From NCBI GenBank assembly GCA_036835325.1, contig DAITMF010000057.1:1-17139 (forward strand): a DNA stretch of 17,139 bases, read 5' to 3'. This document shows, in pieces, positions 1 to 8,343 of this stretch (positions within the stretch are counted from its first letter, which is position 1; every line of letters begins with the position of its first letter). The DNA comes from CAMCHP01 sp036835325. Lineage in GTDB: Bacteria; Bacteroidota; Bacteroidia; Flavobacteriales_D; Sanyastnellaceae. Position numbers and translations under genes: made by a program. The notes below the pieces were generated by a model that searched no databases, was not told where the DNA came from, and saw nothing but the letters and a program-made list of their open reading frames with translations.

Positions 1-20
1 AAACTCTTAGGCCCCGAAGA

Positions 21-28
21 TATCTTTT
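21..28 (+). promoter_or_regulatory. possible -7 promoter box of the first gene
   Basis: TATCTTTT matches the Bacteroidota -7 consensus TAnnTTTG at all but the last base and lies about 40 bases before the chosen ATG at 70. The matching -33 TTG would fall at or beyond the window edge, so the call cannot be completed. The surrounding stretch is T-rich, so a chance match is quite possible. Confidence 0.25.
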
Positions 29-69
29 TCCTTATTTTTACGTTGAATTTAGAAAGCCGTAAGGCCATC

Positions 70-3045
70 ATGCAAGGAAAATCGATTCAAACCGCACTAT
101 TTTCAGCCGCGCTTTCGGTGCTGTTGATGCTCTTTGCCGTTGATCTTGCCGCGCAAGATGGCATTCTTGACATTCACGGTTCGGTGAAAAATGAGGCCTC
201 TCGAAAGAACATGGAAGGTGTTCAAGTAAAGGTCGCCCAAGACGGGAAAGAGTACGACACCTTCACTACAGCTGCCAATGGCCGTTATGGGTTTAACCTT
301 CCTTTGGGTCACAAATACATGTTCACTTTCAGCGCCGATGGCATGGTGTTCAAGAAAATCGAGATCAACACCAAAGGCATACCACCTGAAGACATGGCGG
401 GGGGCTTCAAGCTGAACATGGACATGACCCTGTTCAACATGATTGAAGGTTTTGACATGAAAATCATGGAAGCGCCGCTTGGAAAGGCTGCGTTCGATCC
501 GATTCGGAACTCTGTCGAGTTTGATTACGACTATACCGCTCAGATGCAGCAGAAGATTTCTGATGAACTGAAGCGATTGGAGAAGTTGGCCAAAGACATG
601 GAGAAGTTCTTGAAGCAATTCAATGAGCTTGTGGCGCAAGGTGATCAAGCCATGTCGGCGAAAAAGTATGCCGATGCGGTTGCCAAGTATGAAGCCGCTT
701 TGAAAGTGATTCCCGATCGGGCACCAGCGCCCGAAAAACTGGCCGATGCGCAAGCCAAGCTCGATGCAGAGAATGCTGCACGCGAACTTGAGCAACGGTA
801 TACTTCGCTCATCACCCAAGCAAAAGGCGATATCGGGAAAAAGAAGTACCAGGAAGCCAAAGATGCGTTGGTCGAAGCCCAAAAACTCAAACCTGCAGAA
901 CGCGAGCCGAAAGACCTGCTTGATAGCATCGAAAAAGAACTCGCCGCACTTGCCAAACGAGCTGAATACGATGGTTTGATTGCAGTGGCTGACAAAGATT
1001 TCAACGCGAAGAACTACGCGATTGCCATTGAGAAGTACGAGCAGGCCAGTGCCATGTTCCCGGCTGAGACCTATCCGAGAGAGCAAATCAAGGCTGCGCG
1101 TAAAATACTCGATGAGCAATTGGCTGCTGCAGCTCAAGAAGAAGAGCGCAACCGCAGGTACAACGAAGCCATGGCTGCCGGTGACCGCAATGTGAGCGAA
1201 AAGAATTACCAAGCCGCCATCAACAATTACAAAGAAGCCCAAGCAACAAAACCTGCCGAGAAGCTTCCACCTCAAAAGATTAAAGAAGTCGAAGGACTCA
1301 TCGCAGCGGCCGCCAAAGCCGAGAACGATGCCGTGGCAGCCGCCAATCAAGCTGAACGTGACCGTTTAGAAAAGGAGTACCGCGATTTGATCAAGAAAGC
1401 CGATGATAAATTCGCCGGAAAGAAACTCCAAGACGCTCGCGCTGATTATGCAACGGCAGCAGGTTTGCGACCAGACGACAACTACCCAAAATCGCGCATT
1501 GAACGCATCGATCAACTTCTAGCCGAATCAGAAGCACAAGCCCGTGAATCAGCCGCGGCCAATGATGCGGCTGCGAAGGCAGAAGCAGAGTACCGCGCCA
1601 TGATTGCAGATGCCGACGCTAAGTTTGATGCCGGAAATCTTGAAGAGGCCAAATCAGTATACGAAGGTGCCCAACTTGTGCGACCAAGTGACAAGTACCC
1701 TGGAACGCGTATAGCTCGCATAAACGAAATGTTGGCCAAGGCTTCAAACGATGAGTCAGCCCGATTGGCAGAAGAAGCCCGCAGAAGAGAAGCCGAGCGC
1801 TTGGCAGCCGAAGAGGCCGACCGAATTGCACGAGAGTCACGTCTCAATGAACAAGAGGCCGAACGTTTGCGCCGCCAACAAGAAGAAGAAGCTGAACGTG
1901 CGCGCCTGGCAGCCGAGCGTGAACGCCAAGCAGAAGAAGAGCGCCGCCGCACCAGTGAGTTTGCCAACAACGCTGATGCAACCTCTGAAGACGAGGCCGA
2001 GCGTTACTACCGCGAGGCTCGCCGCCGTGATGATCTGGCCAAGCGCGACCGCATCGAAGAGAAGAAAAACGGCAATTCAGACTTAATTAGCCGCCGCGAG
2101 CAAGATGCTGATGCCACCATGCGCCGTTTTCAGGAAGAAAAGCTAGAGGTCGAGGAGAACATGACCCGCATCTACCGCGACGGTCAAATGGAACACGAAT
2201 CGCGCGTTGATGCCCGCGAAGCAGTGAAAGAAGAACATGCTGGCAACCTGGGTGATTACAACCGAAGAGCGAACAATCGTCGTTCTTCAGCAGCCGACAA
2301 TGTGCGCACCCAGCAAGCCACCCAGCAAGCCTTAGCTGCCAATGACAGTTACCGCGAAGCACACATCAACGAAGTTGAACGAAAAGAAGAAGAAGCGTTG
2401 GCAAATTTGGCGGCCTTCGCAAGTAAAGGCGATGCCCGCCGCGTGAACAACGAGTTTGCCGTTGAAGAGAAAAACACCAAACTTGCCAACATTGCAGGCG
2501 CTGGCGAGAACGTACGTCTTGACAACGTTGCCAATGTTGAAGAGAAAAAAGACCAGCACAGCAACTTTGAAAACGACCTGCGCCGTGCTGCCGATGAACG
2601 AAAAGTAACCGGTGCTGAATCGGTGCAAGAGAAGAAAGAGCAACTGCGCGATGTTGGTGAAGGAAAAGAAGTACTTGCCGATAATAACATGACCGAAGTA
2701 CGCCGTAGCAAAGAGCGCAGCTCAGACCAGCAAGCTGATTTGGCCTTGGCCGCTCGTGACCGCACCTACGACCGCCGCAAAGAGCTGTTTGGCTTGAATG
2801 CAGGTGAGAAGAAATCGGTTGATGAATACCGTCTGCCACCGGGCTACGAAAACCTCGAAGAAGGGGTTCAGGAAAAATCGTACGAAGAGGGCAACAAAAT
2901 GGTCATCGAACGTACAGTTCGTCGTGGAAACAAAGTAGACACCTACCGCAAAGTGATTTCAAAGGCCGGAATCTACTACTTCAAAAACGGAGTTTCTATC
3001 ACCGAAGGGCTCTGGAAGCGCGAAACCATCGACGCTCAGAATTGA
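70..3045 (+). CDS. exported coiled-coil/TPR-like repeat protein with N-terminal carboxypeptidase-regulatory-like domain
   Basis: Predicted 991-residue exported protein of unknown function. The frame is open from a TTG at 43, but ATG at 70 is preferred because it places a classical signal peptide at the N-terminus (hydrophobic stretch about residues 9-26, cleavage near Ala-Ala-Gln at 27-29). Residues about 32-108 look like a carboxypeptidase-regulatory/CnaB-like beta-sandwich (GSV...GVQVKV...T.ANGRYGFNLPLG). Residues about 184-562 hold six TPR-like helical repeats with a core such as F..KNY..AI..Y..A. About 563-645 is an Arg/Glu/Ala-rich coiled coil, and 646-915 is highly charged with recurring EEKK-type motifs. 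From about residue 918 (YRLPPGYENL) a compact, less charged C-terminal domain follows, rich in Lys/Arg beta-like segments. A structural or envelope-scaffolding role is inference; no catalytic motif is visible. aroQ starts one base after the stop, so the two are probably co-transcribed and translationally coupled. Confidence 0.85.
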   Translation: MQGKSIQTALFSAALSVLLMLFAVDLAAQDGILDIHGSVKNEASRKNMEGVQVKVAQDGKEYDTFTTAANGRYGFNLPLGHKYMFTFSADGMVFKKIEINTKGIPPEDMAGGFKLNMDMTLFNMIEGFDMKIMEAPLGKAAFDPIRNSVEFDYDYTAQMQQKISDELKRLEKLAKDMEKFLKQFNELVAQGDQAMSAKKYADAVAKYEAALKVIPDRAPAPEKLADAQAKLDAENAARELEQRYTSLITQAKGDIGKKKYQEAKDALVEAQKLKPAEREPKDLLDSIEKELAALAKRAEYDGLIAVADKDFNAKNYAIAIEKYEQASAMFPAETYPREQIKAARKILDEQLAAAAQEEERNRRYNEAMAAGDRNVSEKNYQAAINNYKEAQATKPAEKLPPQKIKEVEGLIAAAAKAENDAVAAANQAERDRLEKEYRDLIKKADDKFAGKKLQDARADYATAAGLRPDDNYPKSRIERIDQLLAESEAQARESAAANDAAAKAEAEYRAMIADADAKFDAGNLEEAKSVYEGAQLVRPSDKYPGTRIARINEMLAKASNDESARLAEEARRREAERLAAEEADRIARESRLNEQEAERLRRQQEEEAERARLAAERERQAEEERRRTSEFANNADATSEDEAERYYREARRRDDLAKRDRIEEKKNGNSDLISRREQDADATMRRFQEEKLEVEENMTRIYRDGQMEHESRVDAREAVKEEHAGNLGDYNRRANNRRSSAADNVRTQQATQQALAANDSYREAHINEVERKEEEALANLAAFASKGDARRVNNEFAVEEKNTKLANIAGAGENVRLDNVANVEEKKDQHSNFENDLRRAADERKVTGAESVQEKKEQLRDVGEGKEVLADNNMTEVRRSKERSSDQQADLALAARDRTYDRRKELFGLNAGEKKSVDEYRLPPGYENLEEGVQEKSYEEGNKMVIERTVRRGNKVDTYRKVISKAGIYYFKNGVSITEGLWKRETIDAQN
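619..1755 (+). repeat. six TPR-like helical repeats within the first gene
   Basis: Six repeats begin at nucleotides 619, 799, 967, 1159, 1378 and 1591, each with an aromatic residue at the start (Phe in the first, Tyr in the others). Each has a core of about 40 residues: (Y/F)..L...AD..F..KNY..A...Y..A...KP...YP...I..I..LL. Variable Ala/Glu-rich linkers make the total spacing 56-73 residues. The core resembles a TPR helix pair, with the conserved small residue and the Y..A signature. The repeats diverge at the DNA level, so this is an old expansion. Confidence 0.7.
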
Positions 3046-3046
3046 T

Positions 3047-3478
3047 ATGGCGGTGAAACGCATCCTCATTTTGAATGGACCAAACCTGAACCTTGTTGGG
3101 GTTAGAGAGCCCTCAATTTATGGTGCAGCTTCGCTGGATGACTACCTCACAGGCCTTATTGACGTTTTCCCGAATACCCAACTCCTCGTTGAGCAAACCA
3201 ACCACGAGGGAGCTTTGATCGATGCGTTGCATGTCCACGGTTTTACCGTTGATGGAGTTGTTCTGAACCCCGGCGGATACACGCATACGTCAATCGCACT
3301 TCGGGATGCCATTTCGGCCATTTCAGCGCCTGTGGTTGAAGTACATTTGTCAAACATTTACGCACGGGAAGACTTCAGACGCCAGTCGTTGACCGCCCCT
3401 GCATGCAAGGCCGTCATCAGCGGATTGGGGTTGGAAGGGTACGCCGCAGCAGTGCGGTACTTGATTCAGTTGCCTTGA
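3047..3478 (+). CDS. aroQ: type II 3-dehydroquinate dehydratase
   Basis: Catalyses reversible dehydration of 3-dehydroquinate to 3-dehydroshikimate, third step of the shikimate pathway to aromatic amino acids, as a cytosolic homododecamer in this family. The 143-residue length is normal for the type II enzyme. The signature ILNGPNLNL (7-15) is followed by R20EPSIYG26, containing the catalytic Arg and Tyr25. The active-site NPGGYTHTS is at 74-82 (Asn74, His80), EVHLSN at 98-103 holds the catalytic His100, and REDFRR at 107-112 gives the substrate-binding Arg. The start is one base after the TGA of the preceding gene and has no Shine-Dalgarno sequence of its own, so translational coupling is likely. 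Only 17 bases separate it from the convergent gene on the other strand, with no terminator hairpin seen between them. Confidence 0.97.
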   Translation: MAVKRILILNGPNLNLVGVREPSIYGAASLDDYLTGLIDVFPNTQLLVEQTNHEGALIDALHVHGFTVDGVVLNPGGYTHTSIALRDAISAISAPVVEVHLSNIYAREDFRRQSLTAPACKAVISGLGLEGYAAAVRYLIQLP

Positions 3479-3495
3479 CCGTGAGCGTTGTAGAT

Positions 3496-4077
3496 TTAGT
3501 CGCGGCGGCTACGGGCAGGAATTTCACGCAAGGCTTTTTCGATGATGCGCGCCAGTTGAACTGCATCGCGATCATTTAACTGCTTTCCGAAAACGATTTT
3601 TTTACCGTTGTAATCGAAGCCGAGCGTTTCGCCACCGATGACCCAAAACGCGCGATCCATGAACTGGCCGAATTTGGTAAAATCATAAGGAATCACACCG
3701 AACTTACGCACTCGGTCAGTGTGGTAATCGCGGGGCTTGCCCCACCGACCATAGGCGTCTTTGATCATCAAAGTTTCACCCTGAATGCGAAGAAGCTCTT
3801 TGCCCATCCTCCTCCAAAGCCAAACTTTTACGGTTCGCACGAAAAAATACAGCCAAAAAGCCGTTGAGATGGCAAAGAAAATTCGGTCGGTAGACGCTAC
3901 AGGGGCCATCCTCCAATAATAAATGAAAGCACTGCCCACGAGCGCCCACGCGCACAACCATGCAAAAAGCATTGCTTCTTTCGCTCGTGGGATTTCTTGC
4001 GTAATTACGACCGTGAGTTCGTCAGGTTTGCGGACGAAGCTGATTCGGTCGGTGAGCATCTTTGGTTGCTCAGACAT
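3496..4077 (-). CDS. conserved-looking membrane protein, two transmembrane helices
   Basis: A 193-residue protein I do not recognise. A hydrophilic N-terminus (1-32) precedes two hydrophobic helices at about 35-54 and 64-82, separated by a short loop, then a basic segment (WLWRRMGK, 86-93). The C-terminal soluble domain (about 93-185) has alternating hydrophobic residues (LLRIQGETLMIKD, FGVIPYDF, FWVIGGETLGFDYNGKKIVFGK) and a final amphipathic helix (AVQLARIIEKAL). This arrangement of a membrane hairpin followed by a small beta-rich domain resembles bacterial PH-like (bPH) membrane proteins, but the match is only by shape. Its ATG overlaps the 3' end of bshA by 8 bases (ATGTCTGA), so it is the last gene of that transcription unit and is probably translationally coupled to bshA. 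Confidence 0.8.
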   Translation of the reverse strand: MSEQPKMLTDRISFVRKPDELTVVITQEIPRAKEAMLFAWLCAWALVGSAFIYYWRMAPVASTDRIFFAISTAFWLYFFVRTVKVWLWRRMGKELLRIQGETLMIKDAYGRWGKPRDYHTDRVRKFGVIPYDFTKFGQFMDRAFWVIGGETLGFDYNGKKIVFGKQLNDRDAVQLARIIEKALREIPARSRRD

Positions 4078-5212
4078 TGGCGATTGCTTTGTTCTTTAAG
4101 ACGGCTGTATAAATGGCCTCGTACATCGGCAGAATTTTGGGGAGGTCGAAATCTTTGGCGCGCTCGAATGCCTGCCGCTTGAACTTGGCGAGGGTTTCTT
4201 CATCGCGCAAAATGTACAAGGTGTTTCGGGTAAGGTCTTCCACGTTGCCCACGTCGCTCATCATTCCGGTGACACCGTGACGGTTCACTTCGGGCAAACC
4301 GCCGGCATTCGAAGAAATCACCGGCACGCCTGCAGCCATGGCCTCAAGCGCAGCCAAACCAAAGCTCTCTGACTCAGAGGGCAGAAGGAAAAGGTCTGAA
4401 ATACCGAGCACTTCTGTAGGGTTTTTCAATTTGCCCAACATGATAACATCTTCGCAGGTGCGGAGTTCTCGGCAAAGCTGCTCGATACGTCCACGCTCAG
4501 GACCATCGCCTACCAACATCAGTTTTGCAGGCACTTGTTTGCGTACTTCAGCGAATACGCGAATCACGTCTTCAATGCGTTTTACTGCCCTGAAGTTGGA
4601 GATGTGGGTGAGAATGCGCTCACCGTTGGGAGCATGAACCTCACGCAGCTCTTTGTTCGCTTCAAACGTGTACTGCTCCATGCACACGAAGTTCGGAATC
4701 ACCGAAATCTCCTTGTTCACACCGAAAAGCTTGTACGTGTCGTTTTTCAAGCTATTTGAAACCGCTGTTACAGCATCGCTTTGGTTGATGGCAAACGAAA
4801 TCACCGGTTCAAACGAAGCATCTCTGCCCAAGAGGGTAATGTCAGTGCCATGGAGTGTGGTGATTACCGGAAGGTCAATGCCTTCTTCGCGAAGAATCAT
4901 TTTGGCCGTGTATGCCGCACTTGCATGGGGAATGGCATAGTGCACATGCAGCAAATCAATCTTTTCGTAGCGTGCTACATCGACGAGTTTGCTCGCCAAA
5001 ACGAGTTCGTACGGCGGGTAATCAAAGAGAGGGTATTCGCTAACCGATACTTCATGGTAGTAAATGTTCTTTCGAAAACTGCCCAATCGAACCGGTTGGT
5101 TGTAGGTAATAAAGTGCACCTCATGGCCTTTGGCTGCGAGGGCTTTTCCGAGTTCGGTGGCGACAACGCCGCTTCCTCCGAAGGTGGGGTAACAAACAAT
5201 ACCGATTTTCAT
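4070..5212 (-). CDS. bshA: N-acetyl-alpha-D-glucosaminyl L-malate synthase (bacillithiol biosynthesis)
   Basis: GT4-family glycosyltransferase that joins GlcNAc from UDP-GlcNAc to L-malate, the first step of bacillithiol synthesis; cytosolic. The 380 residues are the usual family length. Visible motifs are the N-terminal IGIVCYPTFGGSGVVATELG (3-22) with the glycine loop, LHVHYAIPHASAAY (88-101), HGTDITLLG (121-129), SNFRAVKR (205-212), and the GT4 E-x7-E motif from Glu282 to Glu290 inside ESFGLAALE. The YPTFGGSG and HYAIPHA signatures favour BshA over other GT4 enzymes. The gene starts 20 bases after the stop of the GH3/beta-lactamase fusion, and its stop overlaps the small membrane-protein gene by 8 bases, so the three are likely one operon. 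bshB and bshC are not in the window. Confidence 0.95.
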   Translation of the reverse strand: MKIGIVCYPTFGGSGVVATELGKALAAKGHEVHFITYNQPVRLGSFRKNIYYHEVSVSEYPLFDYPPYELVLASKLVDVARYEKIDLLHVHYAIPHASAAYTAKMILREEGIDLPVITTLHGTDITLLGRDASFEPVISFAINQSDAVTAVSNSLKNDTYKLFGVNKEISVIPNFVCMEQYTFEANKELREVHAPNGERILTHISNFRAVKRIEDVIRVFAEVRKQVPAKLMLVGDGPERGRIEQLCRELRTCEDVIMLGKLKNPTEVLGISDLFLLPSESESFGLAALEAMAAGVPVISSNAGGLPEVNRHGVTGMMSDVGNVEDLTRNTLYILRDEETLAKFKRQAFERAKDFDLPKILPMYEAIYTAVLKNKAIANV

Positions 5213-5232
5213 TGTCAGCGACCGAGTGCCGG

Positions 5233-8200
5233 TTAAGGCGCACCCACACTACCCAGCAGCTGTTTTCTGTTTCTCAGTTTGGCAGCTTTTATGGCGTCGT
5301 ACACCACTTGGTGAATGTTGGTGCGGATGTTCATCTTGAGCAGTTTATTGTTCTCTGCATTTGGGTACACCCGGTTTGACAAAAATACGTAAACCAAATC
5401 TTCCGAGGGGTCAGCCCATGCAAGTGTTCCGGTAAAACCTGAGTGGCCGAAGCTTTTCAATGATGCGCTCTTGGCGCAGGGGCCATCTCCGCCATGGATT
5501 GGGGGCTTGTCGAAGCCGACACCGCGGCGGTTACCTTCACCGCAGTAATGGCAAGTTATGTATTCATTGATAACTTCAGGGGTAATGTACTGTCGACCGT
5601 TGAATTCCCCTTCTTTCATGAACATGTACATCATCATTGCCAGGTCTTCGGCATTGGAAAAAACTCCTGCGTGGCCTCCAACACCGCCCATCATGGCTGC
5701 ACCTTGATCGTGTACATGTCCGTGAACCAACTGCTTACGGTACAACAAGTCGTATTCTGTTGGCGCAATGTCATACAGTTCATTGCGTTTCAAAGGGTGA
5801 TAGCCCATGCTTCGCAATCCCATTGGACGGTAGAAAACCGAATCAACGTAGGCGTCGAGGGTTTTCCCGGTTAGCTTTTCAACCAACCGCTGAACATAGT
5901 AGTAGCCCAAATCACTGTATCTATATTCTTGTTCGGGTTTCAGACTTACATTGACAATGCGTTGGTGAATGCTGTCGGCGTAAGAATCGAGGATGTAGAG
6001 ATCATTTGCAACCCTGGTGGTGTAGCCTTGCACGGGCTTGTTCCGGTAGAGGTCAGGCCGCAGTTCGCCGTTTTTGATGGTAGTGTTGTAAAACGGAATC
6101 CACGCCGGCAAACCCGCATAATGGCTCAGCATCATTCGTAGGTTCATGTTGTAACATGCCGAGGTGTCAGGTACATCGATGTAATCGCAAAGGTTGTAAT
6201 TGAGGTCAATTAGCCCTTGGTCTTGCAGGTGCATTAACGCTGCCGTCGACGCTACAATTTTGGTGATCGAGGCCAAGTCATATACGGTTGCGCGGTCAAC
6301 GGGGCGCTTGGCTTCATAAGTTTGGTGACCGTAGCTTCGGTTCACAATGATGTTGCCATCTTTCACAATCACCACACGGCATCCGGGGTAGGCTTTTTCT
6401 GCGATTCCCGAAAGCGCTATGCTGTCAATGCGCGACAATTCGCGGCTTGAAAGCCCTACGTATTCGGGGGTAGTTTCGCGCAAGCGTCCTTGTCCGCTTA
6501 GTTGCACTCCGCTGCCTGCTGCAAAGTCGCCGCATGAGACAGGAAGTTTTCCATACGCAGGTGACGCACCCACCAGCACTTCGGCACAAATTTCTTGAAC
6601 GCGAGGATGGTTTTGCCAGCCTACCACGATGGCGTTACTGCGTTCCAAACCACGGACTTTGTTTAGCGCATACGGATTGGTAAACAGGCAAACGGCTGTT
6701 TTCGTCTTCGCTGACACAGCATTGATAATGCGCACGCTTTGGTTGGTGACGCCCCAATTTTTTGACGGACTGTTACTGGCATCGGGCAAGCTGAATACGA
6801 CAAGATCATATTCAGCCAGGTCGGTTTCGAGTTTTTGCGAAAGACTGAAATCGGGGTTTTTGGGGATGACAAAGGTTGTTGGACGGATGAATTTCTTCAG
6901 TGACTCGGCGAAAACCGTATCGGCTTTATCGGTGAATGTGACCACAGCAATTCGTTTGCCAACCGTGGTTATGAGAGGAAGAACACCTTGGTTTTGCACT
7001 ACGGTTATACCACCCTCAATGGTTCTGCGCTGAATGGCGATGGCTTCATTTCCGTTGAGGTCGGAGATGAGGTTGCGCGTTTCAATCCGTTTACGTAGGT
7101 GAGCTTTCGTCCATTCTTTCGCTTGAAGAATGCGGTAGCAATGCTCATCAATTTGTTCAGGGGTGAGTTCGCCACGTTCTACGGCGGCTTCGATGAACTC
7201 GATGGCGCGGGGTACATCGCCTGCGAAGAGCAGCACGTCGTTGCCGGCGAGCAGGGCGCGGTATTCGGCTTCACCGGGCTGTGCGCTGTTTGCCACACCG
7301 GCCATGTTAAGTGCATCGGTAAACACCAAACCGTCGTAGCCGAGTTCGTTGCGCAGCAATCCGGTAACAATGGGGAGCGACAGCGTAGAAGGCGAGGGTA
7401 CGGCAGCGGAATCAAGGGCAGGAATGTTCAGATGGGCCACCATTACGCTGCCTGCGCCTTTTCGAAACAGTTCGCGAAAGGGGTAAAGTTCGATGCTATC
7501 AAGCCGTTCTCGGTTATGGAGAATGGAGGGGAGGGTTTTGTGCGAATCAGAATCGGTATCGCCGTGGCCGGGGAAGTGTTTTACATTGGCGAGCACTCCA
7601 TGGTCTTGCAATCCGGCCATGTAGGCGTAGCCCATGCGCGCTACATGTTCGCGATTTTCACCGAACGCTCTGTTCCCAATGACCGGGTTCAGCGGATTGG
7701 AGTTCACATCCACCACAGGTGAAAAACTCACATGCACGCCCATGCGCTTGAGTTGGCGCGCTTGTTCACGTCCAAAGGCGTACACAAGGTCATCGTCGTA
7801 GCTGGCTCCGAGTGTAAGCTGACGCGGGTAGAATTGCACCGAATCGAGCCGCATGCCGAGGCCCCATTCGGCATCCATTGAGATGAGTAGGGGCACTTTG
7901 GCGAGGGCTTGGTAGCGGTTGGTGAGATTGGCCTGCCGAACGGGGCCGCCTTGCATGAAGATGAGTCCGCCGATGTCGTACTCGAGAATCAGACGTTCGA
8001 TTTCGTCAACATGTTTGTTGTCTTTGTTGCTGTACGCGGCCACCATAAAGAGTTGACCGATTTTCTCGCGCATGGAGAGCACGTTCATGAGCGAATCAGC
8101 CCAAGGCGTGGCCTCTTGCCTAAAAACAGGTTTTGTATTCACAGGGCTACCCGTCCATCCATCCCCAAAAGAGCCCGAAAAGCTTAGAGAAACGGCAGAG

Positions 8201-8244
8201 AAAACGAGCAAAATAAGGGGGAGGCGAACCAATTTCATCAGCAT
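5233..8244 (-). CDS. exported fusion of GH3 beta-N-acetylhexosaminidase and serine beta-lactamase-fold hydrolase
   Basis: A 1003-residue two-enzyme fusion. The start is ambiguous between Met1 (8244) and Met3 (8238); both leave a signal peptide (hydrophobic about 5-22) with no lipobox cysteine. Residues about 45-380 are a NagZ-like GH3 domain: KHFPGHGDT at 222-230, the Asp233-Ser-His235 acid/base dyad, and nucleophile Asp310 in FTDAL. About 400-580 looks like the GH3 C-terminal alpha/beta sandwich. Residues about 600-985 are a class C beta-lactamase/DD-peptidase fold: Ser659-I-T-Lys662 (SxxK), Tyr776-Ser-Asp778 where many relatives have YxN, and His934-Ser-Gly936 in place of KTG. The expected job is GlcNAc release from muropeptides plus a peptide- or ester-cleaving step; the substrate of the second half is unknown and a true beta-lactamase role is not implied. 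It lies 84 bases after cmk and 20 before bshA. Confidence 0.93.
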   Translation of the reverse strand: MLMKLVRLPLILLVFSAVSLSFSGSFGDGWTGSPVNTKPVFRQEATPWADSLMNVLSMREKIGQLFMVAAYSNKDNKHVDEIERLILEYDIGGLIFMQGGPVRQANLTNRYQALAKVPLLISMDAEWGLGMRLDSVQFYPRQLTLGASYDDDLVYAFGREQARQLKRMGVHVSFSPVVDVNSNPLNPVIGNRAFGENREHVARMGYAYMAGLQDHGVLANVKHFPGHGDTDSDSHKTLPSILHNRERLDSIELYPFRELFRKGAGSVMVAHLNIPALDSAAVPSPSTLSLPIVTGLLRNELGYDGLVFTDALNMAGVANSAQPGEAEYRALLAGNDVLLFAGDVPRAIEFIEAAVERGELTPEQIDEHCYRILQAKEWTKAHLRKRIETRNLISDLNGNEAIAIQRRTIEGGITVVQNQGVLPLITTVGKRIAVVTFTDKADTVFAESLKKFIRPTTFVIPKNPDFSLSQKLETDLAEYDLVVFSLPDASNSPSKNWGVTNQSVRIINAVSAKTKTAVCLFTNPYALNKVRGLERSNAIVVGWQNHPRVQEICAEVLVGASPAYGKLPVSCGDFAAGSGVQLSGQGRLRETTPEYVGLSSRELSRIDSIALSGIAEKAYPGCRVVIVKDGNIIVNRSYGHQTYEAKRPVDRATVYDLASITKIVASTAALMHLQDQGLIDLNYNLCDYIDVPDTSACYNMNLRMMLSHYAGLPAWIPFYNTTIKNGELRPDLYRNKPVQGYTTRVANDLYILDSYADSIHQRIVNVSLKPEQEYRYSDLGYYYVQRLVEKLTGKTLDAYVDSVFYRPMGLRSMGYHPLKRNELYDIAPTEYDLLYRKQLVHGHVHDQGAAMMGGVGGHAGVFSNAEDLAMMMYMFMKEGEFNGRQYITPEVINEYITCHYCGEGNRRGVGFDKPPIHGGDGPCAKSASLKSFGHSGFTGTLAWADPSEDLVYVFLSNRVYPNAENNKLLKMNIRTNIHQVVYDAIKAAKLRNRKQLLGSVGAP

Positions 8245-8245
8245 T

Positions 8246-8253
8246 CGAAGGTA
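8246..8253 (-). promoter_or_regulatory. possible -7 box before the GH3 fusion gene
   Basis: On the - strand TACCTTCG matches TAnnTTTG except at one base, in the short gap between cmk and the fusion gene. It sits immediately before the Met at 8244. If it is used, transcription would begin around the Met at 8238, giving an almost leaderless message and favouring that start. No -33 TTG at good spacing was found. The gene may instead be read through from cmk. Confidence 0.22.
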
Positions 8254-8324
8254 TAACGTCGGGTGGCGGCTTTATCGCGCGCAGCCGGAAATTATCAACA
8301 CTTCAAAGCGTGTACAAAGGGCGT

Positions 8325-8343
8325 GCCGTTATGAGCTAACGGC
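8325..8343. repeat. inverted repeat over the cmk stop codon
   Basis: GCCGTTA and TAACGGC form a perfect 7-bp inverted repeat with a 5-base loop (8332-8336), and the cmk TAA lies in one arm. No T-run follows on the - strand, so it is not a standard intrinsic terminator. It could protect an mRNA 3' end or be chance. Confidence 0.45.

Noticed and set aside
43..69. TTG at 43 as start of the first gene
   Set aside because: It would add nine polar/charged residues before an otherwise standard signal peptide; ATG at 70 fits better.
103..1350. 415-codon open frame on the - strand opposite the first gene
   Set aside because: It is antisense to a well-supported protein with signal peptide and repeats. 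Its translation is cysteine/phenylalanine-rich without domain logic, and it arises from the codon bias and repeat structure of the true gene.
3479..3495. Bidirectional terminator between aroQ and the convergent membrane-protein gene
   Set aside because: The gap is only 17 bases and no stem-loop with a T-run is visible.
7099..7722. 207-codon + strand open frame opposite the GH3 domain
   Set aside because: The GH3 catalytic motifs are encoded on the - strand in this segment, so this is a shadow frame.
8325..8343. Inverted repeat at the cmk stop as an intrinsic terminator
   Set aside because: No T-run follows it on the - strand, so it is listed only as an inverted repeat.
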